Both the position numbers and the translations under genes were made by a program. This document shows, in pieces, positions 1-7,614 of a stretch of DNA of 14,809 nucleotides; position 1 is the stretch's first letter; every line of letters starts with the position of its first letter. Origin of the DNA: an uncultured bacterium. Lineage in GTDB: Bacteria; Patescibacteria; ABY1; SG8-24; 2-12-FULL-60-25. The DNA is taken from assembly GCA_937863195.1 (NCBI GenBank), contig CALMET010000011.1:1-14809 (forward strand), in the 5' to 3' direction. The notes under the pieces were generated by a model. That model was given only the letters and a program-made list of their open reading frames with translations. It ran no database searches and was not told the DNA's origin.

Positions 1-31
1 AGACTCTTGTCATGTCGAACAACGTGAGACA
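1..31. repeat. Palindromic intergenic element, copy 1 (cut by window edge)
   Basis: Bases 7-31 are the exact reverse complement of 6181-6205, a perfect 25-bp match. The window starts inside the loop of what should be the same hairpin: 'ag' (1-2) would end the left arm, 'act' (3-5) is loop, and CTTGTCATGTCG (6-17) is the right arm, followed by an outer GAGACA (26-31). It lies just downstream of recA, which is read toward it, and on the + strand it is followed by a T-rich run (34-56). A bidirectional terminator or a REP-like dispersed palindrome would fit; the missing half is inferred. Confidence 0.6.
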
Positions 32-51
32 GGGTATTTATTTTTTCTTTT

Positions 52-1137
52 TTATTCTTCAGTCGGTTCTTCGCCGTCTTCATCAGAATCACCTTCAGGA
101 TCAGGCTTTGCGACATTGCCTGCGTTTTCGGCGGCTTGCCAGGCGGCAATCGCTTTTTCGCGAATTTCGGCGATCATGGTTGGGCGTTCTTTGAGACCGG
201 CTTTAGCGTTTTCACGTCCCATCCCCAACTTTTCCCCATTGAAGGAGTAGGAGTGACCTGATTTTTGAATGACGCCTAGCTCAGTACCGACATCAAGAAT
301 ATCGCCAGCGAGTGAGATACCCTCATTGTACATAATGTCGAATTCACACGTTCTAAACGGAGCGGCAACTTTGTTTTTTACGACCTTTACTTTTACGTGG
401 TTACCAATGATTTTTTCACCAAGCTTGATCTGGGCAGCGCGGCGAATCTCGATACGCAACGATGAGTAAAACTTAAGCGCATTACCACCCGTGGTTGTTT
501 CTGGATTGCCGAACATCACACCGATCTTCATACGAATCTGGTTGATAAAAATAACCGTCGTATTGGAGCGCGAGATGATTGCAGTGAGCTTGCGAAGCGC
601 TTGGCTCATCAAGCGAGCATGCAAGCCCATATGAGAGTCACCCATCTCACCATCGATTTCAGCTTTTGGCGTAAGAGCGGCTACCGAATCGATCACGATG
701 ACATCAATCGCATTTGAGCGAACGAGCGTTTCAACAATGTCGAGCGCTTGTTCACCATTATCTGGTTGAGAGATAAGAAGATTGTCGACATCAACACCGA
801 TCTTGCGCGCATAGTCTGGGTCGAGCGCATGCTCGGCATCAACGAAGGCGGCAACACCACCACGCTTTTGTGCTTCGGCAATGATGTGTTGGGCGAGCGT
901 CGTTTTACCAGAGGATTCTGGACCGTAAATTTCGATAATACGGCCGCGAGGCACACCGAGCACACCGAGCGCCATATCAATTGAGAGACAGCCGGTTGGG
1001 ATGGCCTCGATCTGCATTTTACGGGCATCGCCCATTTTCATGATGGACCCATCACCAAACTTTTCACGAATTTGATCGATTGCTCCTGAGATTGCTGCTT
1101 TTTTGCCGGAGTTTTCGTCCGTTGTTTTTTTGGCCAT
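52..1137 (-). CDS. recA: Recombinase RecA
   Basis: DNA-dependent ATPase that forms filaments on single-stranded DNA, catalyses strand exchange in recombinational repair and triggers SOS-type self-cleavage reactions in the cytoplasm. The 361-aa length is normal for the family. Visible: N-terminal helix region with [11 protein letters not shown], Walker A GPESSGKT (residues 72-79), the Walker B region [10 protein letters not shown], the DNA-binding loop segment around [19 protein letters not shown] followed by [10 protein letters not shown], and a very acidic C-terminal tail ([14 protein letters not shown]) typical of RecA. The ATG at 1137 gives the expected MAKKT start; no SD is visible. It is a single gene whose 3' end runs into the palindromic element at 1-31. 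All key motifs are intact. It is a recombination core gene and is not linked to lexA or recX here. Confidence 0.98.
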   Translation of the reverse strand: MAKKTTDENSGKKAAISGAIDQIREKFGDGSIMKMGDARKMQIEAIPTGCLSIDMALGVLGVPRGRIIEIYGPESSGKTTLAQHIIAEAQKRGGVAAFVDAEHALDPDYARKIGVDVDNLLISQPDNGEQALDIVETLVRSNAIDVIVIDSVAALTPKAEIDGEMGDSHMGLHARLMSQALRKLTAIISRSNTTVIFINQIRMKIGVMFGNPETTTGGNALKFYSSLRIEIRRAAQIKLGEKIIGNHVKVKVVKNKVAAPFRTCEFDIMYNEGISLAGDILDVGTELGVIQKSGHSYSFNGEKLGMGRENAKAGLKERPTMIAEIREKAIAAWQAAENAGNVAKPDPEGDSDEDGEEPTEE

Positions 1138-1163
1138 AAGGTTAAGTGTTCTGTTTATGTTCT

Positions 1164-1194
1164 ATACGATAAGACGAATGAGAGGGAGTGTAAA
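1164..1194 (-). promoter_or_regulatory. Candidate recA promoter
   Basis: On the minus strand a TTTACA-like -35 (1189-1194) is followed after 17 nt by TATCGT (1166-1171), and a few bases further by TATAGA. The start codon is about 27-30 nt downstream. A very similar CGTATAGA sits ahead of the UDP-glucose dehydrogenase gene. The -10 choice is ambiguous and no LexA-type box was recognised. Confidence 0.3.
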
Positions 1195-1220
1195 GCAATG
1201 CCTGTGGATGGATGAAGAAA

Positions 1221-1253
1221 GTCCCCGCCGTTACAGGCGTAAACGGCGGGGAT
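1221..1253 (-). terminator. Intrinsic-type terminator of the lipoprotein gene
   Basis: Perfect 10-bp stem CCCCGCCGTT (1223-1232) / AACGGCGGGG (1242-1251) with a 9-nt loop, extended by a T-A pair. It lies 20 nt after the lipoprotein stop codon. On the minus strand it is followed by the pyrimidine-rich ACTTTCTTC, a weak U-tract. It also separates this gene from the recA promoter. Confidence 0.7.
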
Positions 1254-1272
1254 TCAGTTGTTGTGACGGCGC

Positions 1273-1878
1273 CTAGCACGGATTATCGCCGCACGTGAGC
1301 GGGATAAATGGCAACAACGTCGTGCTGCCCGTTACCGAGGCGCAGGCCTTGATGGATTCACTTAGGTCGAATCCATTACCTGTTACCGTGATGCGTCCGC
1401 GTTCGACGAGATCATCAAGCGTTGTTGCCGACCACACAACGCACTCGTCCCAGTTATTGCCGCAAGTGACATTGAAGGCGAGCCACCCACGCCACGCAGT
1501 AGCGAGCGGTACGACCAAATCTTGGTCGGGTGAAGACGTGTATTCTTCGCCGTCTCCGCCCCAGAGGTGGATGACGTGGCCAGCAACGCAACCAGGGATC
1601 AATCCATACGAGACGCTGATGCGTAGATCTCCTTGCAGTTTTTGTCCGTCGGGACATTCTGCATGAGATCCGGCATCGGTTTCGACAACCGATCCGCATG
1701 AAGCGTCGGGCGTTTCGACCGGTTCTTCCCAGGTCCAGTCACCTTCCCACGAAGCAGGGTCATCCGTGCCCGCGTCGCCTCCGAGTGAAGGGGTGCGAAA
1801 GGATGGGTCGGACGTGGTTTCACATCCAAACAAGAACCCGAGACAAATGAACAGAGCCATCGAGGTACAGCGTGACAT
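1273..1878 (-). CDS. Cys-rich secreted lipoprotein, unknown function
   Basis: 201-aa protein with a lipoprotein signal peptide: MSR, hydrophobic segment at residues 7-18 and lipobox-like LFGC with the lipidated Cys at 19 (Phe at -2 is slightly unusual). A Thr/Asp/Gly/Glu-rich linker (20-60) precedes a compact domain (about 61-201) containing eight further Cys (61, 75, 97, 139, 146, 179, 196, 201); the even number suggests disulfides. The mature part is acidic and Trp-rich. The start is well supported by AGGAG (minus strand, 1886-1890) 7 nt before the ATG. It has its own leader hairpin and its own terminator, so it is probably monocistronic. Function is unknown; the shape suggests a surface-anchored extracellular domain. 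No enzyme motif was recognised. Confidence 0.85.
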   Translation of the reverse strand: MSRCTSMALFICLGFLFGCETTSDPSFRTPSLGGDAGTDDPASWEGDWTWEEPVETPDASCGSVVETDAGSHAECPDGQKLQGDLRISVSYGLIPGCVAGHVIHLWGGDGEEYTSSPDQDLVVPLATAWRGWLAFNVTCGNNWDECVVWSATTLDDLVERGRITVTGNGFDLSESIKACASVTGSTTLLPFIPLTCGDNPC

Positions 1879-1900
1879 GAGTATTCTCCTTAGGGCATTA

Positions 1901-1939
1901 GTGCCGAGCTATTCGCTATCGCGGCGAATAATTCGGCAC
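1901..1939 (-). promoter_or_regulatory. Stem-loop in the lipoprotein 5' leader
   Basis: Nested hairpin with outer arms GTGCCGA (1901-1907) / TCGGCAC (1933-1939) and inner arms TATTCGC (1910-1916) / GCGAATA (1924-1930), 7-nt loop. It ends 10 nt before the SD AGGAG (1886-1890) of the gene, so as RNA it would sit next to the ribosome site. Function is inferred only. Confidence 0.5.
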
Positions 1940-2360
1940 CAACGCCTCACGTGTCAGAGGGCGGCGGGGTCAGGATCGCCACCCTCTATCACGGATTTTG
2001 GCACCAGGACACCAAATGAAGAGACGTGAGTCAGTTAGAAACGTTTCAGAAGCTTCGTTGCTAATGCGATATCAGCAATCGAGTGGTTTATGAAAAGAAG
2101 CGAACTCCATCATTTGTTTTTACGCGTTGTGCAACGACATGCGTTCCAGAAAAATTCCAGAGCGCCGTGCATGACCGGTCCGGTGATGTCCCGGTCTGCA
2201 CCCAACCGACAACGAGTAAAAAAACAGTAGTAACCGTTGTGTGAACCGTGGTCTCACGACCGCTATTAACGATAAGTGAAGTCATTCTTTGCAACAAAGC
2301 TGGCGCGATAGACGAATGACAATCGCTACATAGAATCATTTTATGCGCGAAAAGAATCCG
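1940..2360. other. Intergenic stretch without a convincing gene
   Basis: About 420 bases between the lipoprotein leader and the comEC stop. It holds a possible nested stem (CTCACGT at 1946-1952 with ACGTGAG at 2024-2030, enclosing AGAGGG 1956-1961 / CCCTCT 1982-1987) and a GACCGG/CCGGTC stem (2173-2178/2191-2196). A minus-strand open frame of 83 codons (2088-2339) begins 21 bases after comEC but has no SD, and its product (CSDCH near the start, one hydrophobic patch) resembles nothing I know. The lipoprotein promoter must lie here but is not clear. Confidence 0.4.
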
Positions 2361-3563
2361 TCACGCGAGTGGTGACAAAAAGGTTTTTTCATCACTCTTA
2401 TCCACATGTCGATACTGCAATTGAAGCGCGTAATAGATCAAAACACTCATCGCGATGAGCAGGCTCGGCCACGTAAACAGAACTTTTTGCCAAACGCCAT
2501 ACGGTAATGCATTCGCGAGCTTCGCGATCCAAAGCATCGCACTTAACGTGCCTTCGGCGGCTTTGCAGCTCTGCGTCCACTCGGGCAAAAGGAGACACAA
2601 ACTCCCAAGACTCATCGCCCACGGCACAATCGGCACAGCAAAAAGATTGCTCACAAGACCTAGCAAGCTCACTTGTCCAAACGCCCACGCGGCATAAGGC
2701 ATGGTCATGAGGGATGCGCCACAAGTCTCAGCTAAAAGTGAGCGGATAAGATCGGGTTTAATGTATTTCTTCAGCGCTTCATTCAGTGCGGATCCATACG
2801 ACATCAATCCCCACGTCGCAAAAAACGACAGCGCAAAAGACGGATCAAATAACAATGCGCATGGACGAAAGAAAGTGAAGAGCGCGCAGGAAACAAGTAA
2901 TAGGCGCGGTCCATTAGGGATACGTCCCGCGAGCGGAGCGGATGCGGCCAAGACGGCCATAATGCCAGCTCGCACGACGGGTGCTTGTAAACCAACAAAC
3001 AAAATAAAGAGAGCGATTGATAAAAGTAAAACGCTAACCATGGTGCGCTTGCGCAGCAGCAGTCCACCTAAAAGCGAAAAGAGCGCCGTTGCAATGATCG
3101 AGAGGTTTGAGCCGCTTACGGCAACAAGATGCGTCATGCCTGAATTGCGAAAAGCCAGCTTCATTTCAGAACTCAAACCACGTTCGCCATAAAGCGTGCC
3201 CGCCAACAACGCGCCTTCGTCGCCGGGCAATCGTTGCTTGATGCGTTCACTGAGCCCGGTACGTATTGTTGTAAGAAAGGGGATATCACTTACCGGTTTG
3301 AGGCATGCACTTGTCGAGAGCGAAGTATTTTTTAATGGGACGAGATTTTTTGCGCCAACTGACGCTGCATCAAATCGCCACACACCAAAACAAAAACACA
3401 AAAGTAAACTAGCTATATGCGTAGGCTCAAGACGAAAAGAGCTGAGATAAAGCGCCAAGCAAAGACAGGCGCCTAATATGCAAATAAACCAACTAAAGCT
3501 CGCGAGTGCGACGCCAAGAATGAAGGCCAATAATAAATGGCCGCTGAAGCGGGCAAAGGTCAT
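2361..3563 (-). CDS. comEC: Short ComEC/Rec2-type DNA-uptake channel protein
   Basis: Polytopic inner-membrane protein of natural transformation; ComEC carries the incoming single DNA strand across the cytoplasmic membrane. From the ATG at 3563 it is 400 aa: N-terminal hydrophobic segments (about 8-60), a short soluble part with LLAGTLYGERGLSSEMKLAF, then the hallmark competence-domain motif HLVAVSGSN (145-153) and a long run of membrane helices to about residue 390. Family members are often 600-800 aa with an OB-fold/DUF4131 region and a C-terminal metallo-beta-lactamase domain; here the first is reduced and the second is absent, since the protein ends right after the membrane part. An upstream TTG at 3599 in the same frame would add 12 residues but would reach further toward the divergent gene, so the ATG is preferred. 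No other com gene is present in the window. Confidence 0.9.
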   Translation of the reverse strand: MTFARFSGHLLLAFILGVALASFSWFICILGACLCLALYLSSFRLEPTHIASLLLCFCFGVWRFDAASVGAKNLVPLKNTSLSTSACLKPVSDIPFLTTIRTGLSERIKQRLPGDEGALLAGTLYGERGLSSEMKLAFRNSGMTHLVAVSGSNLSIIATALFSLLGGLLLRKRTMVSVLLLSIALFILFVGLQAPVVRAGIMAVLAASAPLAGRIPNGPRLLLVSCALFTFFRPCALLFDPSFALSFFATWGLMSYGSALNEALKKYIKPDLIRSLLAETCGASLMTMPYAAWAFGQVSLLGLVSNLFAVPIVPWAMSLGSLCLLLPEWTQSCKAAEGTLSAMLWIAKLANALPYGVWQKVLFTWPSLLIAMSVLIYYALQLQYRHVDKSDEKTFLSPLA

Positions 3564-3646
3564 AACTACCCCGTTCCATGAAACCGATAAAGGCGTCAAC
3601 GGACGGCGCTGGATTTATCGACTCACGTACCTTATGCTCCTTCTAT

Positions 3647-4051
3647 ATGATGCTCTGCGTGTTTACAAAAGATGGCTTGTATCAAGGCACCGTGAAGACG
3701 GTTGGCGGAAGGTTTCACGCAGAACAACTTAGCGAGAGCGCAAAAGTACGATTAGATTGGGGTAATTGCCTGAACGTAGGCACCCCGCTTTTGAGACCGA
3801 TGGGATTTGAAGAAGGGCTTGCTATGGTGTCAGTATTCATTGCGTTAAATGACACTGACTTTATAAAAGCGTTCACGAGTCATGCTGAACTTTCTGGATG
3901 TGAAATACTTGCTATGGACGGTGAAAAGATCAGGGTTTGGGAGAATCTGCTTCAAATAACAGAGAATGATGCCGAAATCTACCGATACGCAAAGATATTG
4001 AGTCTCTGGCCCGAGACTGAGCTCGACGCCTTCACCAAGTCACTCACTTAA
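3647..4051 (+). CDS. Hypothetical protein, first gene of a + strand unit
   Basis: About 134 aa (MMLCVFTKDGLYQG...), soluble, mixed alpha/beta look, ending in a Leu/Glu-rich helix. Nothing was recognised. The frame extends up to an ATG at 3578, but that would nearly abut the divergent comEC start and leave no promoter, so the tandem ATGs at 3647/3650 are preferred. No SD is visible, so the start is uncertain. The stop is 4 bases before the metallopeptidase-like gene, which in turn is 4 bases before the epimerase start, so the three genes are very probably co-transcribed. AT content is similar to the neighbours. Confidence 0.7.
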   Translation: MMLCVFTKDGLYQGTVKTVGGRFHAEQLSESAKVRLDWGNCLNVGTPLLRPMGFEEGLAMVSVFIALNDTDFIKAFTSHAELSGCEILAMDGEKIRVWENLLQITENDAEIYRYAKILSLWPETELDAFTKSLT

Positions 4052-4055
4052 TACT

Positions 4056-5264
4056 ATGAACGAGAAGACACAAATACAGGGCGAACAAATACCCACGCCT
4101 ACCCCAGAAAAAGCTCCGGTGAATGCAAAGGAGAAGAAGTCTGTCTTAGAACAGTCTCTTGTCTCGCGTGCAAAATCATTCAAATCTAAATGGTTGCAAG
4201 TGGCTTTGGCAGGCGCCATGGGTATTGCGGCAGAATCCGCCACGCATTCGCCCGAAGCGCCTGTTATTGAGTCACCCGTCTCGGATACGGAAGAGTCCAG
4301 AGAAAGGATCAGGCAAGCATTAGGCTCTGGTACATTGGGTCGTATCGATCGGTATATTGATGCCGAAACAGATCTGCAAAAGTATCGAGAAGAGTTGCGA
4401 AATAGAGAGCATCCTCGCACGGTATTTGAGGGATTCGAACAGCTTGGATACTCCACTGAGCAAATTCAACAACTAACAACTGAGCTTTTGCCAGAAGAAT
4501 GGCTTTCTATTAGAAATGTTGAGAATATCGTTGTCTCTGAAGGCGAGCTGCCTGGGTCATACGGCATTCGAGAAGGTGTATTATCGAGAGCTGCTGGCAG
4601 GTGTATATCGTCTCGCACAGTTGGAGTTGGTGCGCGCATTGAGCTTTCAGGCAGAGCGATCAGTGACAGGCCAAGAGACCAACGATTGGCCTACCTGATG
4701 CGAGTTCTGGTTCATGAAATAGCGCATGCGAACGAACCAATGACTTCGTCTACACTGAAACCCGAAATACGTCTCTGGGCAATGGATTGGATGACAGATC
4801 GGTCTAGAACGCTTGGTGCAACAAGTGAAGTTTCATCGGATATCTTTCTTCAGAGTTTGCGTAATAACATTGTCGGTTTCTTGGGGGATGAACAGGCTAT
4901 GCCCGCCCCGGGTGAAGGCGCGCTTCCATTTGAATATCCTCGATCGATTGAATTTGATAACGAGCGGGTTGAGCTCGCTCGACGCTATCAAGAATATTTT
5001 GCAGAAACAGCCGGGGTGATTTTAACCCTCCCAAACGTAGAGCCGGTCGAAGGCGATAAATCCACCTGGGAAGAGCGTGTCGCACGTCAATTGATCCAGC
5101 CTTCGCGTTATAATCGTATTGCGGCAAATTGGCGTACCGACGATGAAGCCTATCTTGATGCGCTTGAGCATGCGCGTTTTGTGCGACGTCTTGTGCCAGA
5201 TATTGAAGAAGGCCAAGCCCGTTATCATGCCTTGATGGAGGAGATTGCTACCAATAGGCATTAG
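4056..5264 (+). CDS. Membrane-anchored metallopeptidase-like protein (HEIAH)
   Basis: 402 aa. A charged, Pro/Lys-rich N-terminus is followed by a short hydrophobic segment (about 46-60, WLQVALAGAMGIAA) that could be a membrane anchor, an acidic linker, then a soluble domain. The zincin motif HEIAH is at 220-224 (context MRVLVHEIAHANEP). Downstream, YQEYFAETAG places a plausible third zinc ligand Glu at 317, a spacing and EYFAE-type motif known from gluzincins of the lethal-factor and related zincin groups. These visible motifs support a zinc-dependent peptidase; substrate and exact family are unknown. It lies in a tight cluster with an unknown protein upstream and a sugar epimerase downstream, which might suggest an envelope role but does not prove it. 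ATG at 4056 has no SD; coupling to the upstream gene is likely. Confidence 0.75.
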   Translation: MNEKTQIQGEQIPTPTPEKAPVNAKEKKSVLEQSLVSRAKSFKSKWLQVALAGAMGIAAESATHSPEAPVIESPVSDTEESRERIRQALGSGTLGRIDRYIDAETDLQKYREELRNREHPRTVFEGFEQLGYSTEQIQQLTTELLPEEWLSIRNVENIVVSEGELPGSYGIREGVLSRAAGRCISSRTVGVGARIELSGRAISDRPRDQRLAYLMRVLVHEIAHANEPMTSSTLKPEIRLWAMDWMTDRSRTLGATSEVSSDIFLQSLRNNIVGFLGDEQAMPAPGEGALPFEYPRSIEFDNERVELARRYQEYFAETAGVILTLPNVEPVEGDKSTWEERVARQLIQPSRYNRIAANWRTDDEAYLDALEHARFVRRLVPDIEEGQARYHALMEEIATNRH

Positions 5265-5268
5265 AATT

Positions 5269-6180
5269 ATGTCCTTCTACCTCGTCACCGGCGGCGCCGG
5301 CTTCATTGGTTCGCATGTCTGCGAGCTGCTCTTGGCGCAAGGTCATCGCGTGCGTGTTTTGGATAATCTCTCGACAGGCGTACGAGAAAACCTCGCCGAA
5401 GGCGTTGAGCTTTTTGAAGCGGATATTTGTGATATTGAAGCCATTCGCCCAGCCTTCACGGGTATTGAAGGGGTGTTTCATTTAGCTGCGATGCCAAGCG
5501 TGACGATGTCTATTGAAGACCCGATGAAAACGCATCTCGTGAATATTGATGGCACGCTTAATGTTTTGATGGCGGCACGCGACGCGAAGGTGAAGCGTCT
5601 CGTCTACAGTGCGTCAGCAGCAGCTTATGGTAATCCGACGATTTTGCCGGCGACAACGAATATGAAGGCGGATCCATTGAATCCGTACGCATTGCAAAAG
5701 TTTGTTGGTGAATTGTACTGCAAACAGTTCTCTTTGTTGTTTGGTCTCGAGACCGTCTCTCTGCGTTATTTTAATGCCTATGGTCCACGTATGGCGGATG
5801 TCGGTGCATATGTAAATGTGATTTCAATTTTTGCTCAACAAAAACGCAAAGGTTTGCCGATGACGATTTTTGGCGATGGCAAACAAACGCGTGATTTTGT
5901 GCATGTAAAAGATATTGCGCGAGCAAATCTTGAAGCAATGCTTTCGCCAGCCGTCGATGGGGGAGATGTGTTGAATGTTGGTTCCGGATTGTCGTATTCA
6001 GTAAATGACGTCGCCGATATCATGGGAGGCGAACGTGCTTACCTCGAGAATCCACGGGGCAAAGGCGACCCAGCGGATTCACTCGCTGACATTACCGAGA
6101 CCAAACAAAAACTCGGCTGGGAGCCGAGCATTGCTTTTGAAGCGGGATTGAAAGAATTGATGAAAGACTGGAATTTATAG
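5269..6180 (+). CDS. NAD-dependent NDP-sugar epimerase (UDP-glucose/UDP-GlcNAc 4-epimerase type)
   Basis: Extended short-chain dehydrogenase of about 303 aa. It has the N-terminal Rossmann motif GGAGFIGSH (residues 8-16), the Asp of VLDNLSTG after strand 2, the active-site Ser region YSASAAAYG, the catalytic Tyr/Lys pair in NPYALQK, the conserved LRYFNAYGPR and the C-terminal substrate segment with FGDGKQTRDFVHVKDIARA. These are typical of GalE/WbpP-like 4-epimerases; whether it acts on UDP-Glc, UDP-GlcNAc or their acids cannot be told from the sequence. The start is the ATG at 5269 (MSFYLVTGG), 4 bases after the preceding stop; an upstream TTG at 5245 is disfavoured. It is the last gene of the three-gene unit and faces UDP-glucose dehydrogenase, consistent with nucleotide-sugar supply. 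Confidence 0.93.
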   Translation: MSFYLVTGGAGFIGSHVCELLLAQGHRVRVLDNLSTGVRENLAEGVELFEADICDIEAIRPAFTGIEGVFHLAAMPSVTMSIEDPMKTHLVNIDGTLNVLMAARDAKVKRLVYSASAAAYGNPTILPATTNMKADPLNPYALQKFVGELYCKQFSLLFGLETVSLRYFNAYGPRMADVGAYVNVISIFAQQKRKGLPMTIFGDGKQTRDFVHVKDIARANLEAMLSPAVDGGDVLNVGSGLSYSVNDVADIMGGERAYLENPRGKGDPADSLADITETKQKLGWEPSIAFEAGLKELMKDWNL

Positions 6181-6237
6181 TGTCTCACGTTGTTCGACAT
6201 GACAATACTTATTGTCATGTCGACCGCAAGGGAGACA
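6181..6237. repeat. Palindromic intergenic element, copy 2
   Basis: Nearly palindromic unit filling the gap between the convergent epimerase and dehydrogenase genes. Outer arms TGTCTC (6181-6186) / GAGACA (6232-6237) enclose a perfect 13-bp inner stem CGACATGACAATA (6195-6207) / TATTGTCATGTCG (6210-6222) with only CT between. Bases 6181-6205 are an exact inverted copy of 7-31. There is no T-run on either side here. A bidirectional terminator or a REP/MITE-like repeat are both possible. Confidence 0.75.
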
Positions 6238-6241
6238 TCGC

Positions 6242-7525
6242 TCAACTACCGATTCTTAAATAGGTGAAGGCCCCTAAGCGTTTATCGCTAGCCTGCAGCA
6301 TATTGCGCGCATCAAATAAGATATTGCCTCGCATATTGGTTGAAATTGATGCGAGATCAATATGCTTGAACTCTTCCCATTCAGTAGCGATGAGTAGGGC
6401 GTCAGCATCGTTTGCCGCCTCCAAGGATGAGGCTACGCGCTTAAACGTACCGATATGCTCATCTTCACCGCGTGCTGCCAACGGGTCATAGGCTTTTATT
6501 GATGCGCCGCGAAAGGCGAGATGTTTCATGATATCAATCGCCGGCGATTCACGAATGTCGTCGGTATTGTTTTTAAAGGCGATACCAAGAACGCCAATGG
6601 TTTTGCCCGATAAATCACCTAGGGCGTTTTCAAGACGCTTCACCACATGCTCTCGCATAGCGATATTTGAATGGTGCGCGGCTTCAATGATCGACATGTC
6701 CATGTCTTGTTCATGTGCCATATGCATCATTGCCTTCACATCTTTCGGAAAGCAGGATCCGCCCCAACCTGGGCCTGGGCGCAATGAACCCATCCCGATA
6801 CGTGGATCGGTGCCGATACCGAGCGCGACATCTTCGATCGAGGCGCCAATTTTTTCAGCAAAGCGCGCGAGCTCGTTAATATAGCTGATTTTTGTGGCGA
6901 TAAATGAGTTCGCGGCGTATTTTGTCAGTTCTGCTGAGCGTGTCGACATGATAAGTTTTTGGCAGGCAAGAGGCGCATAGAGTTCAAGCATTCTTTCTGT
7001 TGCTTTGGAGGACGCTGATCCGATGATAATGCGTGACGGATTCATAAAATCATTCACCGCAATCCCTTCGCGCAATATTTCTGGATTCGAGACAACGTCA
7101 AATGCGTGGTTCGCGTGTTTTGATACAAAATTCGTCACTTGGTCAGCGGTGCCAATGGGTACCGTCGATTTGTTGACGATAACGGTATAGTCGGTGAGAT
7201 GTTTACCAATCTCTTCGGCGGCTTGAAAAACAAAACGAAGATCTGCCGCGCCATCAGCTGATGATGGCGTCCCAACCGCGATCAATACGACTTCAGCGCC
7301 AGGGATTGCGTCTGCATAGTCGGTGGTAAATCTGAGCGAGCCAAGGGCATGGTGGCGTTTGACCATGTCCTCTAACCCATCTTCGTGAATGGGCATGATG
7401 CCTTTTTTGAGCTTCTCGATTTTTTCTGGATGAACATCAACGCAAATCACGTCATGACCTATCTCGGCAAAGCAGGTGCCCGAGACAAGTCCTACATAAC
7501 CTGTACCAATGACGGCAATTCTCAT
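6242..7525 (-). CDS. ugd: UDP-glucose 6-dehydrogenase
   Basis: NAD-dependent two-step oxidation of UDP-glucose to UDP-glucuronate, a precursor of acidic surface polysaccharides. 427 aa, normal length. The N-terminal Rossmann motif is GTGYVG (7-12), with the NAD-binding Asp in CVDVHPEKI. KSTVPIGT (119-126), NPEILREG (147-154), the Lys/Asn pair in LTKYAANSF (202, 206) and the catalytic Cys258 in GGSCFPKD all match the family. The C-terminal domain has VLGIAFKNNTDDIRESPA. Ile instead of Phe in NPEILREG is a minor variation. ATG at 7525 gives MRIAVIGTGYVG, the usual start. It converges on the epimerase over the palindrome at 6181-6237 and diverges from ftsK. The related GDP-mannose dehydrogenase is less likely given the overall motif set. 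Confidence 0.95.
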   Translation of the reverse strand: MRIAVIGTGYVGLVSGTCFAEIGHDVICVDVHPEKIEKLKKGIMPIHEDGLEDMVKRHHALGSLRFTTDYADAIPGAEVVLIAVGTPSSADGAADLRFVFQAAEEIGKHLTDYTVIVNKSTVPIGTADQVTNFVSKHANHAFDVVSNPEILREGIAVNDFMNPSRIIIGSASSKATERMLELYAPLACQKLIMSTRSAELTKYAANSFIATKISYINELARFAEKIGASIEDVALGIGTDPRIGMGSLRPGPGWGGSCFPKDVKAMMHMAHEQDMDMSIIEAAHHSNIAMREHVVKRLENALGDLSGKTIGVLGIAFKNNTDDIRESPAIDIMKHLAFRGASIKAYDPLAARGEDEHIGTFKRVASSLEAANDADALLIATEWEEFKHIDLASISTNMRGNILFDARNMLQASDKRLGAFTYLRIGS

Positions 7526-7614
7526 AGGGTTGTATCTTGCCGTCTATACGCATAAAAGACAAGTAAACGAGCGCTTTTTCACTGAACACCTTTTGTGTTA
7601 AGATGCCCCCAACC
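7526..7614. promoter_or_regulatory. Divergent promoter region between ugd and ftsK
   Basis: Leftward: CGTATAGA, a -10-like motif shared with the recA leader, lies about 17 nt before the ugd start. Rightward: TAAGAT (about 7599-7604) is a candidate -10 preceded by T-rich sequence; it overlaps the first possible ftsK ATG (7603). Neither side has a good SD. Boxes are tentative. Confidence 0.35.

Noticed and set aside
2088..2339. Minus-strand 83-codon frame after comEC
   Set aside because: No SD, composition unlike a folded protein and no recognisable motif; kept only as a remark in the intergenic entry.
3564..3599. ComEC start at 3599
   Set aside because: The codon is TTG, it reaches toward the divergent gene and has no SD; ATG at 3563 is simpler.
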